Assembly: GCA_037042185.1 (NCBI GenBank)
Contig: JAXQJY010000032.1
Coordinates: forward strand, 1,550,001-1,614,000
Direction: 5' to 3'
Source: Sordariomycetes sp. S80-01Y
Taxonomy: Eukaryota; Ascomycota; Sordariomycetes
DNA: 64,000 nt
A model generated the notes under the pieces. The model saw only the letters and a program-made list of their open reading frames with translations. It had not been told where the DNA came from and did not search any database. Each line of letters opens with the position of its first letter. The stretch's first letter is position 1. Shown here one piece after another: positions 1 to 11,203 of this stretch. The position numbers and the translations under genes are program-made.

Positions 1-1477
1 CCGTGGCAGTCTCGCTGACTCGGGCGTCAATATTCGGAGCTATTCCATGAGCTTAAGCAAGCCACAAGTCCGGGGGAGCAGGGGCGGCCAACAAAAGCCC
101 TGAGGGTGCCAAGAGCAATTCGGCGGACAGTCGACCAGAAAAAACAACGAGAAAGGAGCATCACAGGATGGGGAAATGGCTGCGGCGCTGCAGGCTGCAT
201 CCTCGAGAACCGATCAGTGCTGATCGAAAAGGGAGGCTGTCACGGATGAATGCTCGACTCCAGCCGGCAGAGACCCGCTTTTCCGGAGCCTGCGGCCAAT
301 TTACCGGCTTGGCTCCCCTCCGCTACCGAAAACCCGCATTAGGTCGTCACGTGTGATCCCAAGGGGGATGCGGAGGGACGGTGCCATCAGAATCGGCTGG
401 TGATGCATCTAGGATGAACTTGGAACGCGTTTCGAGTCGATCGAGAAGCCTGTTGCACGTTGCAGACGATGCGAGATGGTCTTCGCCCGTTTAACGTTTG
501 AATTAAGCTGCACGTTAGTGCCAAGGACCTCGACAACCTACAGGAGCCGCAGGGCATCAATGCTACGGTCAAGGGACTGTGTTCAAGACCCTGACTGCTA
601 GGTACTCCAACGCACACTAGATTTACGCTGCCTCTGGCATGAATGACTTCCGTCGCAACCGATTTCGTGGCTTTGTTGGCCTCTTGGAATTGTCACTCTG
701 TAGGCATCAGTGATTCCATCACCCATGTTGTCAGGACGGCGCCGGGGAGCTCCCGCCTGTGCTGTCATCAAAATTTCCGGCTCGCATACAATTGCCATAG
801 TATTGGCCAGCGATCCGGGGCAACCGCGGCCAGTTGAGCCAAGATACGAACAGGTATGGGTGACCAAGGCTTGTCTCGGTCCTCGTCGAATCGGGGCTCG
901 AGGGTCTGGCACTCACCGACACAGTCCTCGGGGAAAGCGCGCTTTTCTAGAAGCACTGCGTCCAGATGTTTGGTGCGGCTGAAGATTGACATGAGGTGGC
1001 GTCTAAGCTTTTGGAGTGGTGGCCCAATTTGCCTCTTACCCCGGATAATATGCACGCTCTCGAACTTCTGTACTCCACGCGTATCCACGAGACCTACTCC
1101 TCAGCTGAGGGTGAACCCCTCACGTATGATGAAGCGCAATTGTGGTAATCGCCGAGTTTTTGATCCATCGGACGTGCTTTCGCGAAGCGGAATTCCATCC
1201 TATCTGGTCCAGCTCAACCCTTGGTTGGTGCCCAAAACGGTCCCTGTCGCTTACATGCACATACAACCCTCCGCTCCCCGGTTGTGCCGCCGGTGCAGAC
1301 GCGCCAAGCAGCGGCAGGCAATCAAGACCAAACAGCCGGCATGGCAGAACTAGAAAACGAGCGCGCTCAAACTCGGCTTCTAGGCGCGCTGTGCGTCTTA
1401 GCGCGCTGTGCAGAGCAAAGGTACGGGGAGCTCCCGAGGAAAGAGGTGCTCGACATTGAGACTATGGAAATGCAAAT
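1..1477. other. left-edge intergenic DNA, no supportable gene
   Basis: Only short overlapping open frames occur on both strands. None shows a recognisable domain or splice pattern. One minus-strand frame at about 768-1088 has a fairly protein-like composition but cannot be assigned. An E-box-like CACGTG lies near 346-351. The stretch is the 3' flank of the minus-strand aminotransferase that ends at 1478. Confidence 0.5.
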
Positions 1478-2945
1478 CTAGCTACTCGTGACAACCTTGT
1501 GAACAGCCTTTGCGAAATAATCTACATTCTTGGTGTTCAAGCCCGCCATGCTGATACGGCCATTCTTGGTCATGTAGACATGGGCCTCTTTGCGCAGGCG
1601 AAGGACCTGCTCCTCTGTCAAACCCGTGAAGCTAAACATGCCGATCTGGTCGGTGATGTGGTTCCAGGTGCCCGGAGTGCCGAGCGCCTCGAGCTTCGAT
1701 CGCAGTGCATTGCGCATGTCCTTGATGCGGCCAGACATTGTGGTGAGGTTCTCCTCCCACTCAGCGAACAGCTTGGGGTCGTTGAGAACGGTGCTGGCAA
1801 TGCGAGCGCCGTACAAAGGAGGGTTGGAGATCTCGGAGCGCTGGAGAATGGCGAGCTGCGAGGCCAAGCGCCCGATTGTTGTGGCGGCCTCTGGGCCAGG
1901 ACCGGTGATGGCATGGAAGCAGCCTGCCCGCTCACCGTAGAGACCGAAGTTCTTTGCGAAAGACTGGGCAATCAGCAGCTCGAAGCCTTGCTCGATGAAG
2001 TAGCGGACAGCCGCGGCATCACGGGCGAGGCTGCCTGACGCGAAGCCCTGGTACGCCGAGTCGAAGAAGGGGAAGTGCTTCTTGGCCCGAATGATCTCAG
2101 CAAGCTCCTTCCACTGATCAAGCGTAGGATCGACTCCAGTGGGGTTGTGAGCGCAAGGGTGCAGGAGAATGATGGACTGATCAGGGGCGTCCTTGATCGC
2201 CTTCTTCATCCCCTCAAAATCCAATCCCTTGGTCTTCTTGTCGAAGTACGGGTAGTTGGCTGTGGGTAGACCGACATTGTTGAAAATCTGGTGGTGGTTT
2301 GCCCACGTGGGATTCGAGACGTAGACGGTACGGTTGCCCTTGAAGAACTTGGCGAGGAAGAGTGCACCCAAGTGGACGGCACCGGTGCCCGATATGGTCT
2401 GTATCGAGGTCGCGCGCTTCTCCTTCAGAGCAGGAGAGTCGGCGCCCAGCATCAACTCGGCGGCCTTGGATGTGAAGCTCTCGATACCGGCGATCGGGGC
2501 GTACTCATGGTTGAGTTCGGGGTTCGCTCGGAGAATGTCATCCGCCTGGTGAAGATGCCGAGGTCAGCACAAATCCTGTAGGAATACATTGGGGACACTT
2601 CGGAGCTCGCTGTGCACGGAAGGCCATCCGAGCATGGAGCTGTCGTGGCCTTACGTGATGACGTTGGCGCTCGGATAGGTGTCCGCCGGGCAATTGAAGG
2701 GAGAAGGAGCTTACCTTTTTCACGACGGGAAGAACCCAAGGCTTTGCGTTGTCGTCGCGGTAGGCGCCAATTCCCTATTTCCAGTCAGCCCGAGATGGTT
2801 CGAATATGCGTTTGTCGTGTGCGACACGTACCAGATCAACCTTGTCCGGGCTCTCGTCAGCTCTGTAGGCACGCATGAGACCGAAGAGGGGATCTTCGGG
2901 CGCCTGGGGAACGACATCCGCGGGGAAGCTTGTCGTCGAAGCCAT
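1478..2945 (-). CDS. aspartate aminotransferase, cytosolic type
   Basis: PLP enzyme interconverting aspartate and 2-oxoglutarate with oxaloacetate and glutamate; it links nitrogen metabolism with the malate-aspartate shuttle. Three exons join in frame: 2832-2945, 2715-2774 and 1478-2545, giving 413 aa, the usual length. The N-terminus starts MASTTSFPADVV with no mitochondrial presequence. GIGAYRDDNAKPW spans the exon 1/2 region. NPTWANHH, HPCAHNPTGVDP and the PLP lysine in SFAKNFGLYGERAG (about Lys256) follow. Donors GTACGT and GTAAGC and the acceptors fit. An in-frame ATG 111 nt upstream (3056) would add 37 Ser/Pro-rich residues. I prefer 2945 because homologues start there, but leaky use of the upstream ATG is possible. 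The C-terminus ends VVTSS, so it is not a peroxisomal PTS1. The family call is very secure; the compartment is inferred. Confidence 0.95.
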
Positions 2946-3778
2946 TGTGTTGGGGGACAGGTGGTTGGCGATATTATTGATTCGAGCTGTGGGAGAGGGT
3001 GTGACCAAGGACTTGGGCACTGACTCCTGTTTTGTAGATGACGATGAAGGTGGCATGGTGGGCAGCTTCGCAGATTGTGGGGTGATAAGTCTCGGGGCAG
3101 GTGCGACTGGGGCCTGGAGAGGCCGGAGGTGCTCCGATCAAAGTCCGACAAGCAGGTGATTGAAATTCCTGGGCTGTGATTGGAGTCGGGAGAGCAGAGC
3201 CTGCACTGGGCCGTGTGTAGTAACCCGCGGCGAGTCGCTGGCGAAGTCCCCGTGTCGAGGTTTGCAGTGCAGTGCGGCTTATGCTCGTACAGTACAAGTA
3301 CAGTACAGGGCAGTCGGACGCGACAGAGTGGGTAAAGCACTGCGGCTTTGACTTAGCGCTCAACGTGGAAGCGGGCAAATCAGCGCGTACCTGGAGGTAA
3401 TGTCGTATCGACCGAAAATCATTGAGGGTTTCTACAAGTACGAGCAACTGCAGCCTCGCGTTGCTGGGTCCCACGTTTTCTTATACCCCAGATGAGGTCA
3501 CCATGGAGCCGAGGCCTTCGGCACCCCGGGTTCTCCCTCGATCTCCCGACGGAGAATCCAGGGCACTTGATCTGCACTAATGAAATGAATGGCACTTTTC
3601 CAGATCTCCATTAAGTGCTGTTGCATTCATACGGTCCTGGTAGGGTATTCTGTTCGCAGCAGTTGTGTCGCTGTCACATGAAAATATCTCAGCGGTTAGA
3701 TCAGACAACCACTGCTCACGCTACCAACGTCATGTGCACAAGCGCAGCTTTCATATTCACATGTTTATCGATGTTTGC
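2946..3778. promoter_or_regulatory. upstream region of the aminotransferase
   Basis: No gene is visible. The region contains two copies of GTACAGTAC at 3287-3295 and 3298-3306, preceded by repeated TGCAGTGC sequence. These lie about 340-360 nt upstream of the aminotransferase ATG and could be regulatory. The right part is the 3' flank of the minus-strand SNARE gene. Confidence 0.35.
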
Positions 3779-4891
3779 TTAGAATATCAAATCCCATATC
3801 ACCAGAGACAGGCAAAGTCCGCTTGTCGCGTAGAATGTCCATCTGGCTGTGCTCGGTCGCTCGGTCGCCTTCTTCAGCTGCTTATTTCCCCCGGTGATAT
3901 TCTCGGCTGTGTCCTGGGAGTCGGCCACGAGCAGTTCGATCTGGTCGTTCTGCGTCACGAGATTTTCGATTAGCTTTGTTTGCAGTTCGCTGACTTCGGC
4001 AAGCGATTTTGTCGCCATTCTGCGGAATGTGAGTTGGAGCTACACCGTACTGCCAATTGCGAACTTACTGGACCGACTTGTTCATGGTCTCAAAATGATT
4101 CATCATGTCCTGATTGCCTTCCTCAAACATCTGCACCTGCTCTGCGCTCAAGCCCTGGTCTTGGTATGCATCATCCTGACGAGCGTCGTCCAGGCCGCTC
4201 ATTGTTTTGCGTGGTGGCTTGAACTCCGCAAAGTCGGCCATGGGTACTTGCGAACCCAAGCTGCGATTCAGCTCGACCTCTCTCAACAGGCGTTGTTCCA
4301 TCATATCTTTCTGTGTTTGCGAACAGAGGTTCAGCCGTTGCCGCAAATACCATAGCACGCCGTCCCGATGTGTCTTGATTTCGTGTGCTCGTCCCTCGGC
4401 CTCCAGGTGCTCTGGAGTCTTCCCGCTCGCAACTCCACCGGAAGCCCACGATCCCAGCGCTCCAAGTTTTGTGCCGTATTTCCTTTGTATTTCCTTTGTC
4501 TCGGTGCCATATCGTATCTTCTCGGCGCCGTCGAGCTCCTCGATGCTGTAGTTTAGATCCCCTAGCATCTCCTTCGCATTCCGGTCTACTTCCTCGCGAT
4601 CGCGATCTGAAAGTACAGCTGCCTGACCTTCCGCGTTTGTGCCGTGGGTTCGACGAGGTTGTGCTCGAGCTAGGTACGCACGCCGGACACTTTGTAAATG
4701 TTCATGGAGCCTGACGATATGGGAGTTCTGGTGACACCGTTAGCTAGGGTGCATTAGTCGAAGGCAATATGGCGTACTATGCGGAGCGCCTCTTTCAAAA
4801 ACCCATCAACAGTTTCCAATGTCACTTGCTTGCGTGTAGTCGGGGCGCTTTGCTTCTTCAGAAGCTCGTCGAATTCCGGTGTGCGATCCAT
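3779..4891 (-). CDS. ufe1: ER t-SNARE, Ufe1/syntaxin-18 family
   Basis: Qa-SNARE of the ER that receives retrograde COPI vesicles, working with Sec20, Use1 and Sec22. Exons 4778-4891, 4069-4727 and 3779-4019 join in frame to 337 aa. Exon 1 ends ...LKEALRI and the second begins with NSHIVRLH, the conserved N-terminal syntaxin-18 block. The middle carries the LSAEQVQMFEEGNQDMM segment, which matches the family's LSPEEIQMFEQEN, followed by a SNARE helix (about 255-312). The last ~20 residues form a single tail anchor ending WDLIF. The chain is about family length. The second intron's donor reads CAG|TAAG across the junction, so retaining it puts a stop right after Gln and would remove the SNARE helix and anchor. 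I chose ATG 4891 because it opens the conserved MDRTPEFDELL start. It is in tandem with the aminotransferase, but nothing suggests co-regulation. Confidence 0.9.
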
Positions 4892-5780
4892 GGTTGGAGG
4901 GCGTGAGACCAGCTCCCTACTCCTTTTATGTGATCGAAGTCGCAATGCCTAGCATGTGCTTGTCCGTGCAGCCTCCTCTGTTATTAGTCCTCCCGTGTAG
5001 CGTTCCGTAGTTCAGGACTTTGGTTGCGGATCTTGATCTATAGGGATTGCGAACAGCTACGTAGCCGAAGCTCGACACCCGCTTCGGGCCCGTAGTTGGC
5101 TGAGTCAGCATTCAAGCTACTGGTACAGACTACCCTACAGTCTCCTCCACTGCATGGCTATGATCTATATTCGGACTTCATGAAGATTTGTCTAAATCCT
5201 TTCGTCCTTATCAGTAACATGGCCATTTGCTTTGGTGAGGTCTCTTGATTTGATACTTGTAACACTACAGTGGCTTTGTTTACAACGTTGGTTAACCGTA
5301 AGCACTTTGAAAACCCACCCGGGCAATCTTGATATCGGGCATTTACACCACAACGTGTGGAAACGTGACTCGTAAACAAGAGAGACCCCCTTCGAGTACG
5401 GCTGCCGCACAAGAGGGCTCGTCTGGCACTATGATGTATCGTCGTTTCGTGATGCTTGGGATCAGCTAATGGGTTCTCTTTGGCACCGATGACGGCCGGA
5501 AGAAACGGAAATCGAGCGGCTCGCATCGGACAACGACCGGGCCAATTCCATCACATACATCCAACTGCTTCTCCAGAACGGAAATAAGCCCCAGTTCAAG
5601 CGGAAATATCGTCATGACGAACTCGGTCGACGCAAGGTAACAGCATGGGAGACGCCGATTTCGCCACGGCCATTTTCCGAAAACTCCTTCAGGAGACTTA
5701 AACCCTGTTCTTTTGTGTTGTTCTTCAATCTCAACTCCCATGGCGTTCAACACGATTTGCACGCTCCGCTACTGCCCACC
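4892..5780. promoter_or_regulatory. divergent upstream region, Ufe1 and MFS transporter
   Basis: About 0.9 kb between two divergent starts (4891 minus, 5781 plus). It contains no convincing exon. The frame that leads into the transporter is open upstream to about 5715 but has no ATG before 5781. No specific site stands out. Confidence 0.4.
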
Positions 5781-7400
5781 ATGAATGAGGTCGACCGCGT
5801 ATCGACCGACGCCTCAGCGGAACGAGCCCGACAACCCGACGAAAACTCACACTCCGACAGCGATGGTCCGGTCCGTCCACACGCCCTTGAGCGTTTCACC
5901 TCCGTAGTAGGGGACTCACACATGCCCGGCCTGGAAGATACGGAGCACATGTCCCGCGTATCGAGCGGACCGCCTTACAGCGCCTTCACCCCGGGAATGA
6001 AGAAATGGATTACCGTAATGGTCACAGTGGGCAGCTTCATCTCGCCTGTCACAGCCAACATTTACTTTCCAGCTTTGAACCCCATTGCCGAAGACTTAGG
6101 GGTATCAATTGGCTTGGTGAATCTGACTTTGACGACGTACATGATCTTCCAGGGGCTGTCGCCGACCTTGTTCGGAGATTTTGGCGATAGGGCGGGCAGG
6201 AGACCGGCGTATATCTTGGCTTTTCTGATATACCTCTGTGCTAACATCGGGCTGGCCCTGCAGCGGAATTATGCGGCTTTGATGGTCCTGAGATGTGTTC
6301 AGAGCTTCGGGAGTTCAGGCACAATAGCGCTGGGATATGCGCTTGTGGCCGACATTGCTTCGACTGCAGAGAGGGGACGGTATATCGGCTTCATCGGCGC
6401 TGGTATCAATATCGGACCCGCATTAGGGCCTTTTCTGGGAGGTCTGCTCAGCCAGTACCTTGGATGGCCTTCGCTGTTCTGGTTCCTAGCTATCTTCGTT
6501 GCGGCATGGCTCGTTCCCTGGGTCTTTACCATTCCAGAAACGTGCCGTAGCGTCGTTGGCAATGGGTCTGTACCCGCACAGTCTTGGAACTTGCCATGGA
6601 TCGAATATGTGCGCAAGAGCAAGACGCAGCATCAGGGGCGGGCTCAGACACGGAAGCTGCGTTTTCCGAACCCGTTGCGGACTTTGGTGGTAATCTTCGA
6701 GAAAGAAATGGGATTGATTTTGGCGATTAACTCGATCCTCTACATTGGCTTCATCCTGACGGCGGCTACGCTGGGAACACTATTCAAAGAGATCTACGGG
6801 TATAACGATCTTCAAGTTGGATTGTGCTACCTGCCTTACGGTATTGGATCTTGTGTGGCCGTCATTGGGCAGGGCTATATCCTGGATTGGAACTATCGCC
6901 GGATGGCCAAAAAGCTCGGCATGGTCATCAGCCGTCGACGTGGCGACGATCTCAGCAACTTTCCTATCGAAGCTGCTCGTATCCAGCCAATCTACCCGAC
7001 CATTACCCTCGGTGTCGCTGCGCTAATAGGCTACGGTTGGACTCTGCAAGTCGAGACGAGCGTTGCCGCCCCGCTCGTCCTTGTATTCTTCATTGGGCTC
7101 CTGGTACCGACTTCCTTCAACGTCCTGAATACCCTCATCGTCGATCTATATCCTCAGGCGCCAGCGACGGCAACAGCGGCTAACAACCTTGTTCGTTGCC
7201 TGGTTGGTGCAGCGGGCGCTGCGGTCATCGAGTACATTATTCAGGGCGTAGGCCGGGGATGGACCTTTACGATCTTAGGACTTCTGATTATGGTGTGTCT
7301 GCCTGGCTTGGTGCTGATTCAGAGGAAAGGCATGGGCTGGAGACAACAGAAGAAGGAGCGGGATGAAGCGCGAGCTCGAGCCAAAGCCGAAAAGCAATAG
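5781..7400 (+). CDS. MFS drug:H+ antiporter, DHA1 family (Qdr-like)
   Basis: Proton-coupled major facilitator exporter, probably in the plasma membrane. The single exon encodes 539 aa, starting at the first in-frame ATG (MNEVDRVSTD); the open frame further upstream has no ATG. A hydrophilic N-terminal tail of about 70 residues is followed by some 12 membrane helices. Motif A is visible as GDFGDRAGRRP in the loop after helix 2. Motif C, characteristic of antiporters, is GAGINIGPALGPFLGG in helix 5. A central loop has PETCRSVVGNGSV and the basic stretch KTQHQGRAQTRKLRF. The C-terminal tail is charged (QRKGMGWRQQKKERD). Length and motifs fit yeast Qdr1-3/fungal multidrug DHA1 proteins. The substrate cannot be read from sequence. 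It stands alone, with no biosynthetic genes beside it, so it looks like a housekeeping exporter rather than part of a toxin cluster. Confidence 0.88.
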   Translation: MNEVDRVSTDASAERARQPDENSHSDSDGPVRPHALERFTSVVGDSHMPGLEDTEHMSRVSSGPPYSAFTPGMKKWITVMVTVGSFISPVTANIYFPALNPIAEDLGVSIGLVNLTLTTYMIFQGLSPTLFGDFGDRAGRRPAYILAFLIYLCANIGLALQRNYAALMVLRCVQSFGSSGTIALGYALVADIASTAERGRYIGFIGAGINIGPALGPFLGGLLSQYLGWPSLFWFLAIFVAAWLVPWVFTIPETCRSVVGNGSVPAQSWNLPWIEYVRKSKTQHQGRAQTRKLRFPNPLRTLVVIFEKEMGLILAINSILYIGFILTAATLGTLFKEIYGYNDLQVGLCYLPYGIGSCVAVIGQGYILDWNYRRMAKKLGMVISRRRGDDLSNFPIEAARIQPIYPTITLGVAALIGYGWTLQVETSVAAPLVLVFFIGLLVPTSFNVLNTLIVDLYPQAPATATAANNLVRCLVGAAGAAVIEYIIQGVGRGWTFTILGLLIMVCLPGLVLIQRKGMGWRQQKKERDEARARAKAEKQ

Positions 7401-7451
7401 GTAACAAACGTGGTGCTAAATATGAACATTTGATATCCATCCTCGCTTCCT

Positions 7452-8123
7452 CTATAAGGCAGGAATAGCTTGGTCGACAGGCATTCGCTGGGCTTCCCAC
7501 ATCAGCCAGTCTGATCTCGTTGTTCTGTATCATGCGTTAGCGTCTCGCTCCGGCGTGAAATGAGGTCTTCCCGGATACTTACGGCAGCAGTCCCATCTGG
7601 TTGATCTTCCAAATTCCCACGCCCAACGCAACCAATTGGCAAACCACGTAGACAAACTTAACCTGCAACATCTGCGCCGCATTCCGTTCCGACTGGAATT
7701 TCTCAAAGGCCTGGTTCGTGTTCATCAAACCCATAGCTGGATTCTTGAACGCCATGAATACCATCATGATGCTGAAGATCTGGAGCGAGTTTCCGGACAT
7801 GTACATCATGATAGCTGTCATTGGGAGACTCTTCACAGGGGCTAGCGCCACTTCCCAAGCCTTCTTCAGTTTGAGGGTATCCATCTCTTCGGCGGTCGGT
7901 TGCTTTCGTGGCTGTTGCTTGGAATCCTTGCCAGACTTCTAAAAGTTGCGTCAGCTGTTGGACTCTGAGAAGACGGGGAGCTTTGAAGGCGAACCTTGGA
8001 GCCAGATGCAACCGCGCCGGAGAAGCCTTGGGGGTCGGGTATGTTGTTCGCCTTGGACTTAGCCGGCGGCGGCGACTCAATCTGAGCGACCCATGTGGGC
8101 GTGGACGATGTTGTTAAGGACAT
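7452..8123 (-). CDS. EMC4: ER membrane protein complex subunit 4
   Basis: Subunit of the EMC insertase, which places tail-anchored and multipass proteins in the ER membrane. Exons 7995-8123, 7583-7938 and 7452-7524 join to 185 aa, the family length. The N-terminus is MSLTTSSTPTWVAQIESPPP. The DUF1077 core follows, with KAWEVALAPVKSLPMTAIMM, then MYMSGNSLQIFSIMMVFMAF as one membrane segment, then a second hydrophobic stretch ending KINQMGLLP. The last exon supplies the conserved tail TTRSDWLMWEAQ. In the unspliced reading the last donor gives CTG CCG TAA, so retaining intron 2 ends the protein right after LLP and removes this tail. The spliced model is clearly right by homology. It is divergent from AP-2 beta, 580 bp away. 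Confidence 0.93.
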
Positions 8124-8703
8124 TGCGATGGCTCTGAATGCGATGCGCTGGGGCTACTGCAGGCTGTCGAGTTCAAGACGTGGGTGATGACAGTTGCCGC
8201 CCTGAGCATTCGGAGCTCAGGATGGGGTGTTGGCTGGACCCACCCCGCTTAACGGCCTGGCAGGCTCAGGCTGCAACCACCGTTGGCAGCTTATCGATAG
8301 GAGCCCCGGGTCCCCGTAATCAGGTAAGCGCGAGAGTCTTGCCCCTTTCGAGACCAGGTTGAGCTTGAAGACGAGAACCGCATCCACGACGACCTCTTCC
8401 TCGCCGCGCCCTCTTTGAAATCCCAACGGTCGCGACGATATCCGGCTGAGCCTCCTCACCGAACACCGAAACGCTCGAGAGCCCTGCGGTCTGGGCGCAT
8501 ATGTGACGGGCCCCCCTCCAAGACGGGCGTGGTTATACGTACATCCAAATCTTGGTCCCATTGGCCGTCAGAAGGTGTCGCGCTGGTGAGGGGTCGCAAG
8601 CACCCGCTCCCCATCTTTGTTGGGCTTGCATCGCGTGACGAGATACCACTGCCGAGCAGAACAAAGATAGGCGAATCCCTTGCCGGGGTACAAGTACGGC
8701 GCA
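8124..8703. promoter_or_regulatory. divergent promoter, EMC4 and AP-2 beta
   Basis: 580 bp between two divergent start codons. It holds short antisense frames only and no recognisable gene. It is presumably a shared promoter; I can name no specific motif. Confidence 0.4.
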
Positions 8704-11203
8704 ATGGCGAGCTCCGCCGGCGGAGGAGACTCCAAGCTGTTTGCCAGAGTAAGCCTCCTACCTTGCAACACTCTGCTCTTTCTCAACCGAAGGCAATGGT
8801 CACCGCTTCCTGGCGGCCGTCGTCGCTTGGTCGACCACATCCACAGCACCTTCACATGATCTGTCAGCCCTTGCTGCGGCAGGGCCGTGGATAGGTGGTC
8901 ATGTTCCTCGCGTATATCCCGCCACCGGTGTACAACAGTAGGCTAAGGACTCGACAGGGCAAAGTGGCCGAGCTGCGTCTCGAGCTTAACAGCGGGTCCA
9001 AGAAGGATAAGAATTATTCGGGCAAGAAGGTTGCGCTGAAGAAGATCGTGGCCAACATGACCATGAGCAATAATGACATGGTCGCGCTTTTCCCTGACAT
9101 TATTGGATGCATGCACCTGCAAAGTCTCGAGATCAAGAAGATGTAAGTCACTGCTAAGCGCGCAATATAGACAGGGGCTCACCGAGGAAAAGGTGCTTCT
9201 TGTACCTGGTCAACTACGCCAGATCAAGACCAGAGATAGCCGTAAAGGCGATTCCTCTACTTGAGCATGTAAGTCTTCCATAAGATCACAGTGAGCGCCG
9301 CTGACAGCAGGCAGGACCTGGAGGACACCAACCCCCTAGTTCGAGCTCTGGCTCTTCGAACCATTTCGTATATCCACGTCCGCGAGTTCGTCGAAGCGAC
9401 TGTACCAATCGTGAAGCATACATTGAGAGATCCCGACCCCTATGTTCGAAAGACTGCGGCATTCTGCGTTGCCAAGTTGTACGACCACGACAGGCATATG
9501 GTGGAGCAGTCGGATCTCATCGACCGGCTGAACTCCCTTCTTCGAGACGATAATCCTACCGTCGTGGCAAGCGCCCTAGCCGGCCTGATGGACATTTGGG
9601 AACGAAGCGATGCTATCAAACTCACAATCGACTACAAGAACGCATCGAAGATGGTTGCTATTTTAGCTGACTGCTCAGAGTGAGTGGCCGAGAGGTCAGG
9701 GTACCAACATCTGCTAACGTCTCTAGATGGGGTCAAACATATATCCTTGAAGCCCTTATGTCGTACGTACCTCAGGACTCAGGGGAAGCGCTGCTACTCG
9801 CCGAGCGCATCACCCCTCGGCTATCGCACTCGAACTCTTCCGTGGTCCTGACATGCATTCGCGTGGTGCTGTACCTGATGAACTACATTGCCGATGAGAA
9901 GCAGAACACGGCTCTGTGCAAGAAGCTCTCGCCACCGTTGGTCACCTTGCTCGCAAAGGGCCCAGAGGTCCAGTATCTGGCATTGAGAAATGCCCTCTTA
10001 ATATTGCAGAGACGTCCCGAAGTCCTGAGAAACGACATCCGGGTCTTCTTTTGCAAATACAACGACCCGATCTATGTCAAAGTCACAAAGCTGGAGCTCA
10101 TCTTCATGCTCGCGAACGAGAAGAACATTGATGAGGTCTTGACGGAACTGAGGGAGTACGCCACTGAGATCGACGTGCATTTCGTCCGAAAGGCAGTGCG
10201 CGCGATCGGAAAGCTCGCCATCAAGATCGAGCCAGCGGCACGAAGATGCATCAATTTGTTACTCGAGCTCGTGGCTACTAAGATCACCTACATTGTGCAA
10301 GAGGCGACTGTTGTTATTCGCAACATCTTCCGAAAGTATCCCGACCAGTATGAGTCTATCATTGGCACGCTCTGCGAGCACCTTGATTCTTTAGATGAAC
10401 CCGAGGCTAAGGCGGCGATGGTGTGGGTCATTGGGCAGTATGCCGACCGGATCGAGAACAGCGATGCACTTTTGGAAGATTTCTTGTACTCGTTCTCGGA
10501 AGAACCTGTGGAGGTACAGCTGGCGTTGCTTACGGCGACGGTTAAGCTTTTCATCCAACGGCCGACCAAGGGACAGGAGCTGGTGCCAAAGGTGCTGAAG
10601 TGGGCTACTGAAGAAACGGATAATCCCGATCTTCGTGACCGAGCTTACATGTACTGGCGACTGCTGTCGACCGACATGAATGCAGCCAAGGAGATTGTGA
10701 TGGGAGAGAAGCCCCCTATCACAGCCGAGTCAGAACGTCTGGATCCAGCGACTTTGGAAGAGATGTGCTTGAATGTCGGTACTCTGGCGACCATCTACCT
10801 CAAGCCGGTACAAACAGTCTTCCGGTCTGCTCGACCACGCAAGCTCCAAGACTCCCCAGCCTTGCAGAAGCACAACACAGTGGCATTCGGCGAGAACCAC
10901 AAGAGCATCAGTATGTTTGGGAAGGGCGGCCAGGCTACTGATATCGATCTGCGGACTAGGCAAGCCGCATCAGCCAACGGTGGCCAGGGCAACATGGGTC
11001 AGGCTGTCAACGACGCCGACGCATACTTTTCGTCGGTCGGCCCTCAGCAAATGGCAGCTATGAGAATCAACCAGGAAGACGATCTCTTCGGCGGAGGAGG
11101 CGGAGGTAATGCGACGGGCTACGTGGTGAACGCCCATGCTCCGCAAGCTGTGATTCAGCCTGCGCAAGGAGCTGGCAGCAACGGTGACTTGTTGGTGCTC
11201 TAA
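8704..11203 (+). CDS. apl1: AP-2 complex beta subunit, short fungal form
   Basis: Large adaptin of the plasma-membrane AP-2 complex, acting in endocytosis and polar growth. Five exons join in frame: 8704-8748, 8958-9142, 9193-9268, 9315-9679 and 9727-11203, giving 715 aa. The start MASSAGGGDSKLFAR joins GKVAELRLELNSG. The trunk is an armadillo/HEAT solenoid: FPDIIGCMHLQSLEIKKM, EHDLEDTNPLVRALALRT, DPYVRKTAAFCVAKLYDHD, SEWGQTYILEALMSYVPQD. I read AP-2 rather than AP-1 from the fungal Apl1-type N-terminus (the Apl2 start MAVNRIRGAF is absent) and from wording in the trunk. After the trunk there is only about 120 residues of low-complexity sequence with a poly-Gly run, ending GSNGDLLVL. The C-terminal appendage of animal beta chains is absent, and I see no LLNLD-type clathrin box. 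This matches the truncated beta known for Aspergillus AP-2. Intron 1 (209 nt) is longer than the others, so its acceptor is slightly less certain. Confidence 0.9.

Noticed and set aside
5715-5780. Longer N-terminus for the MFS transporter
   Set aside because: The frame is open but starts with GTG; the first in-frame ATG is 5781.
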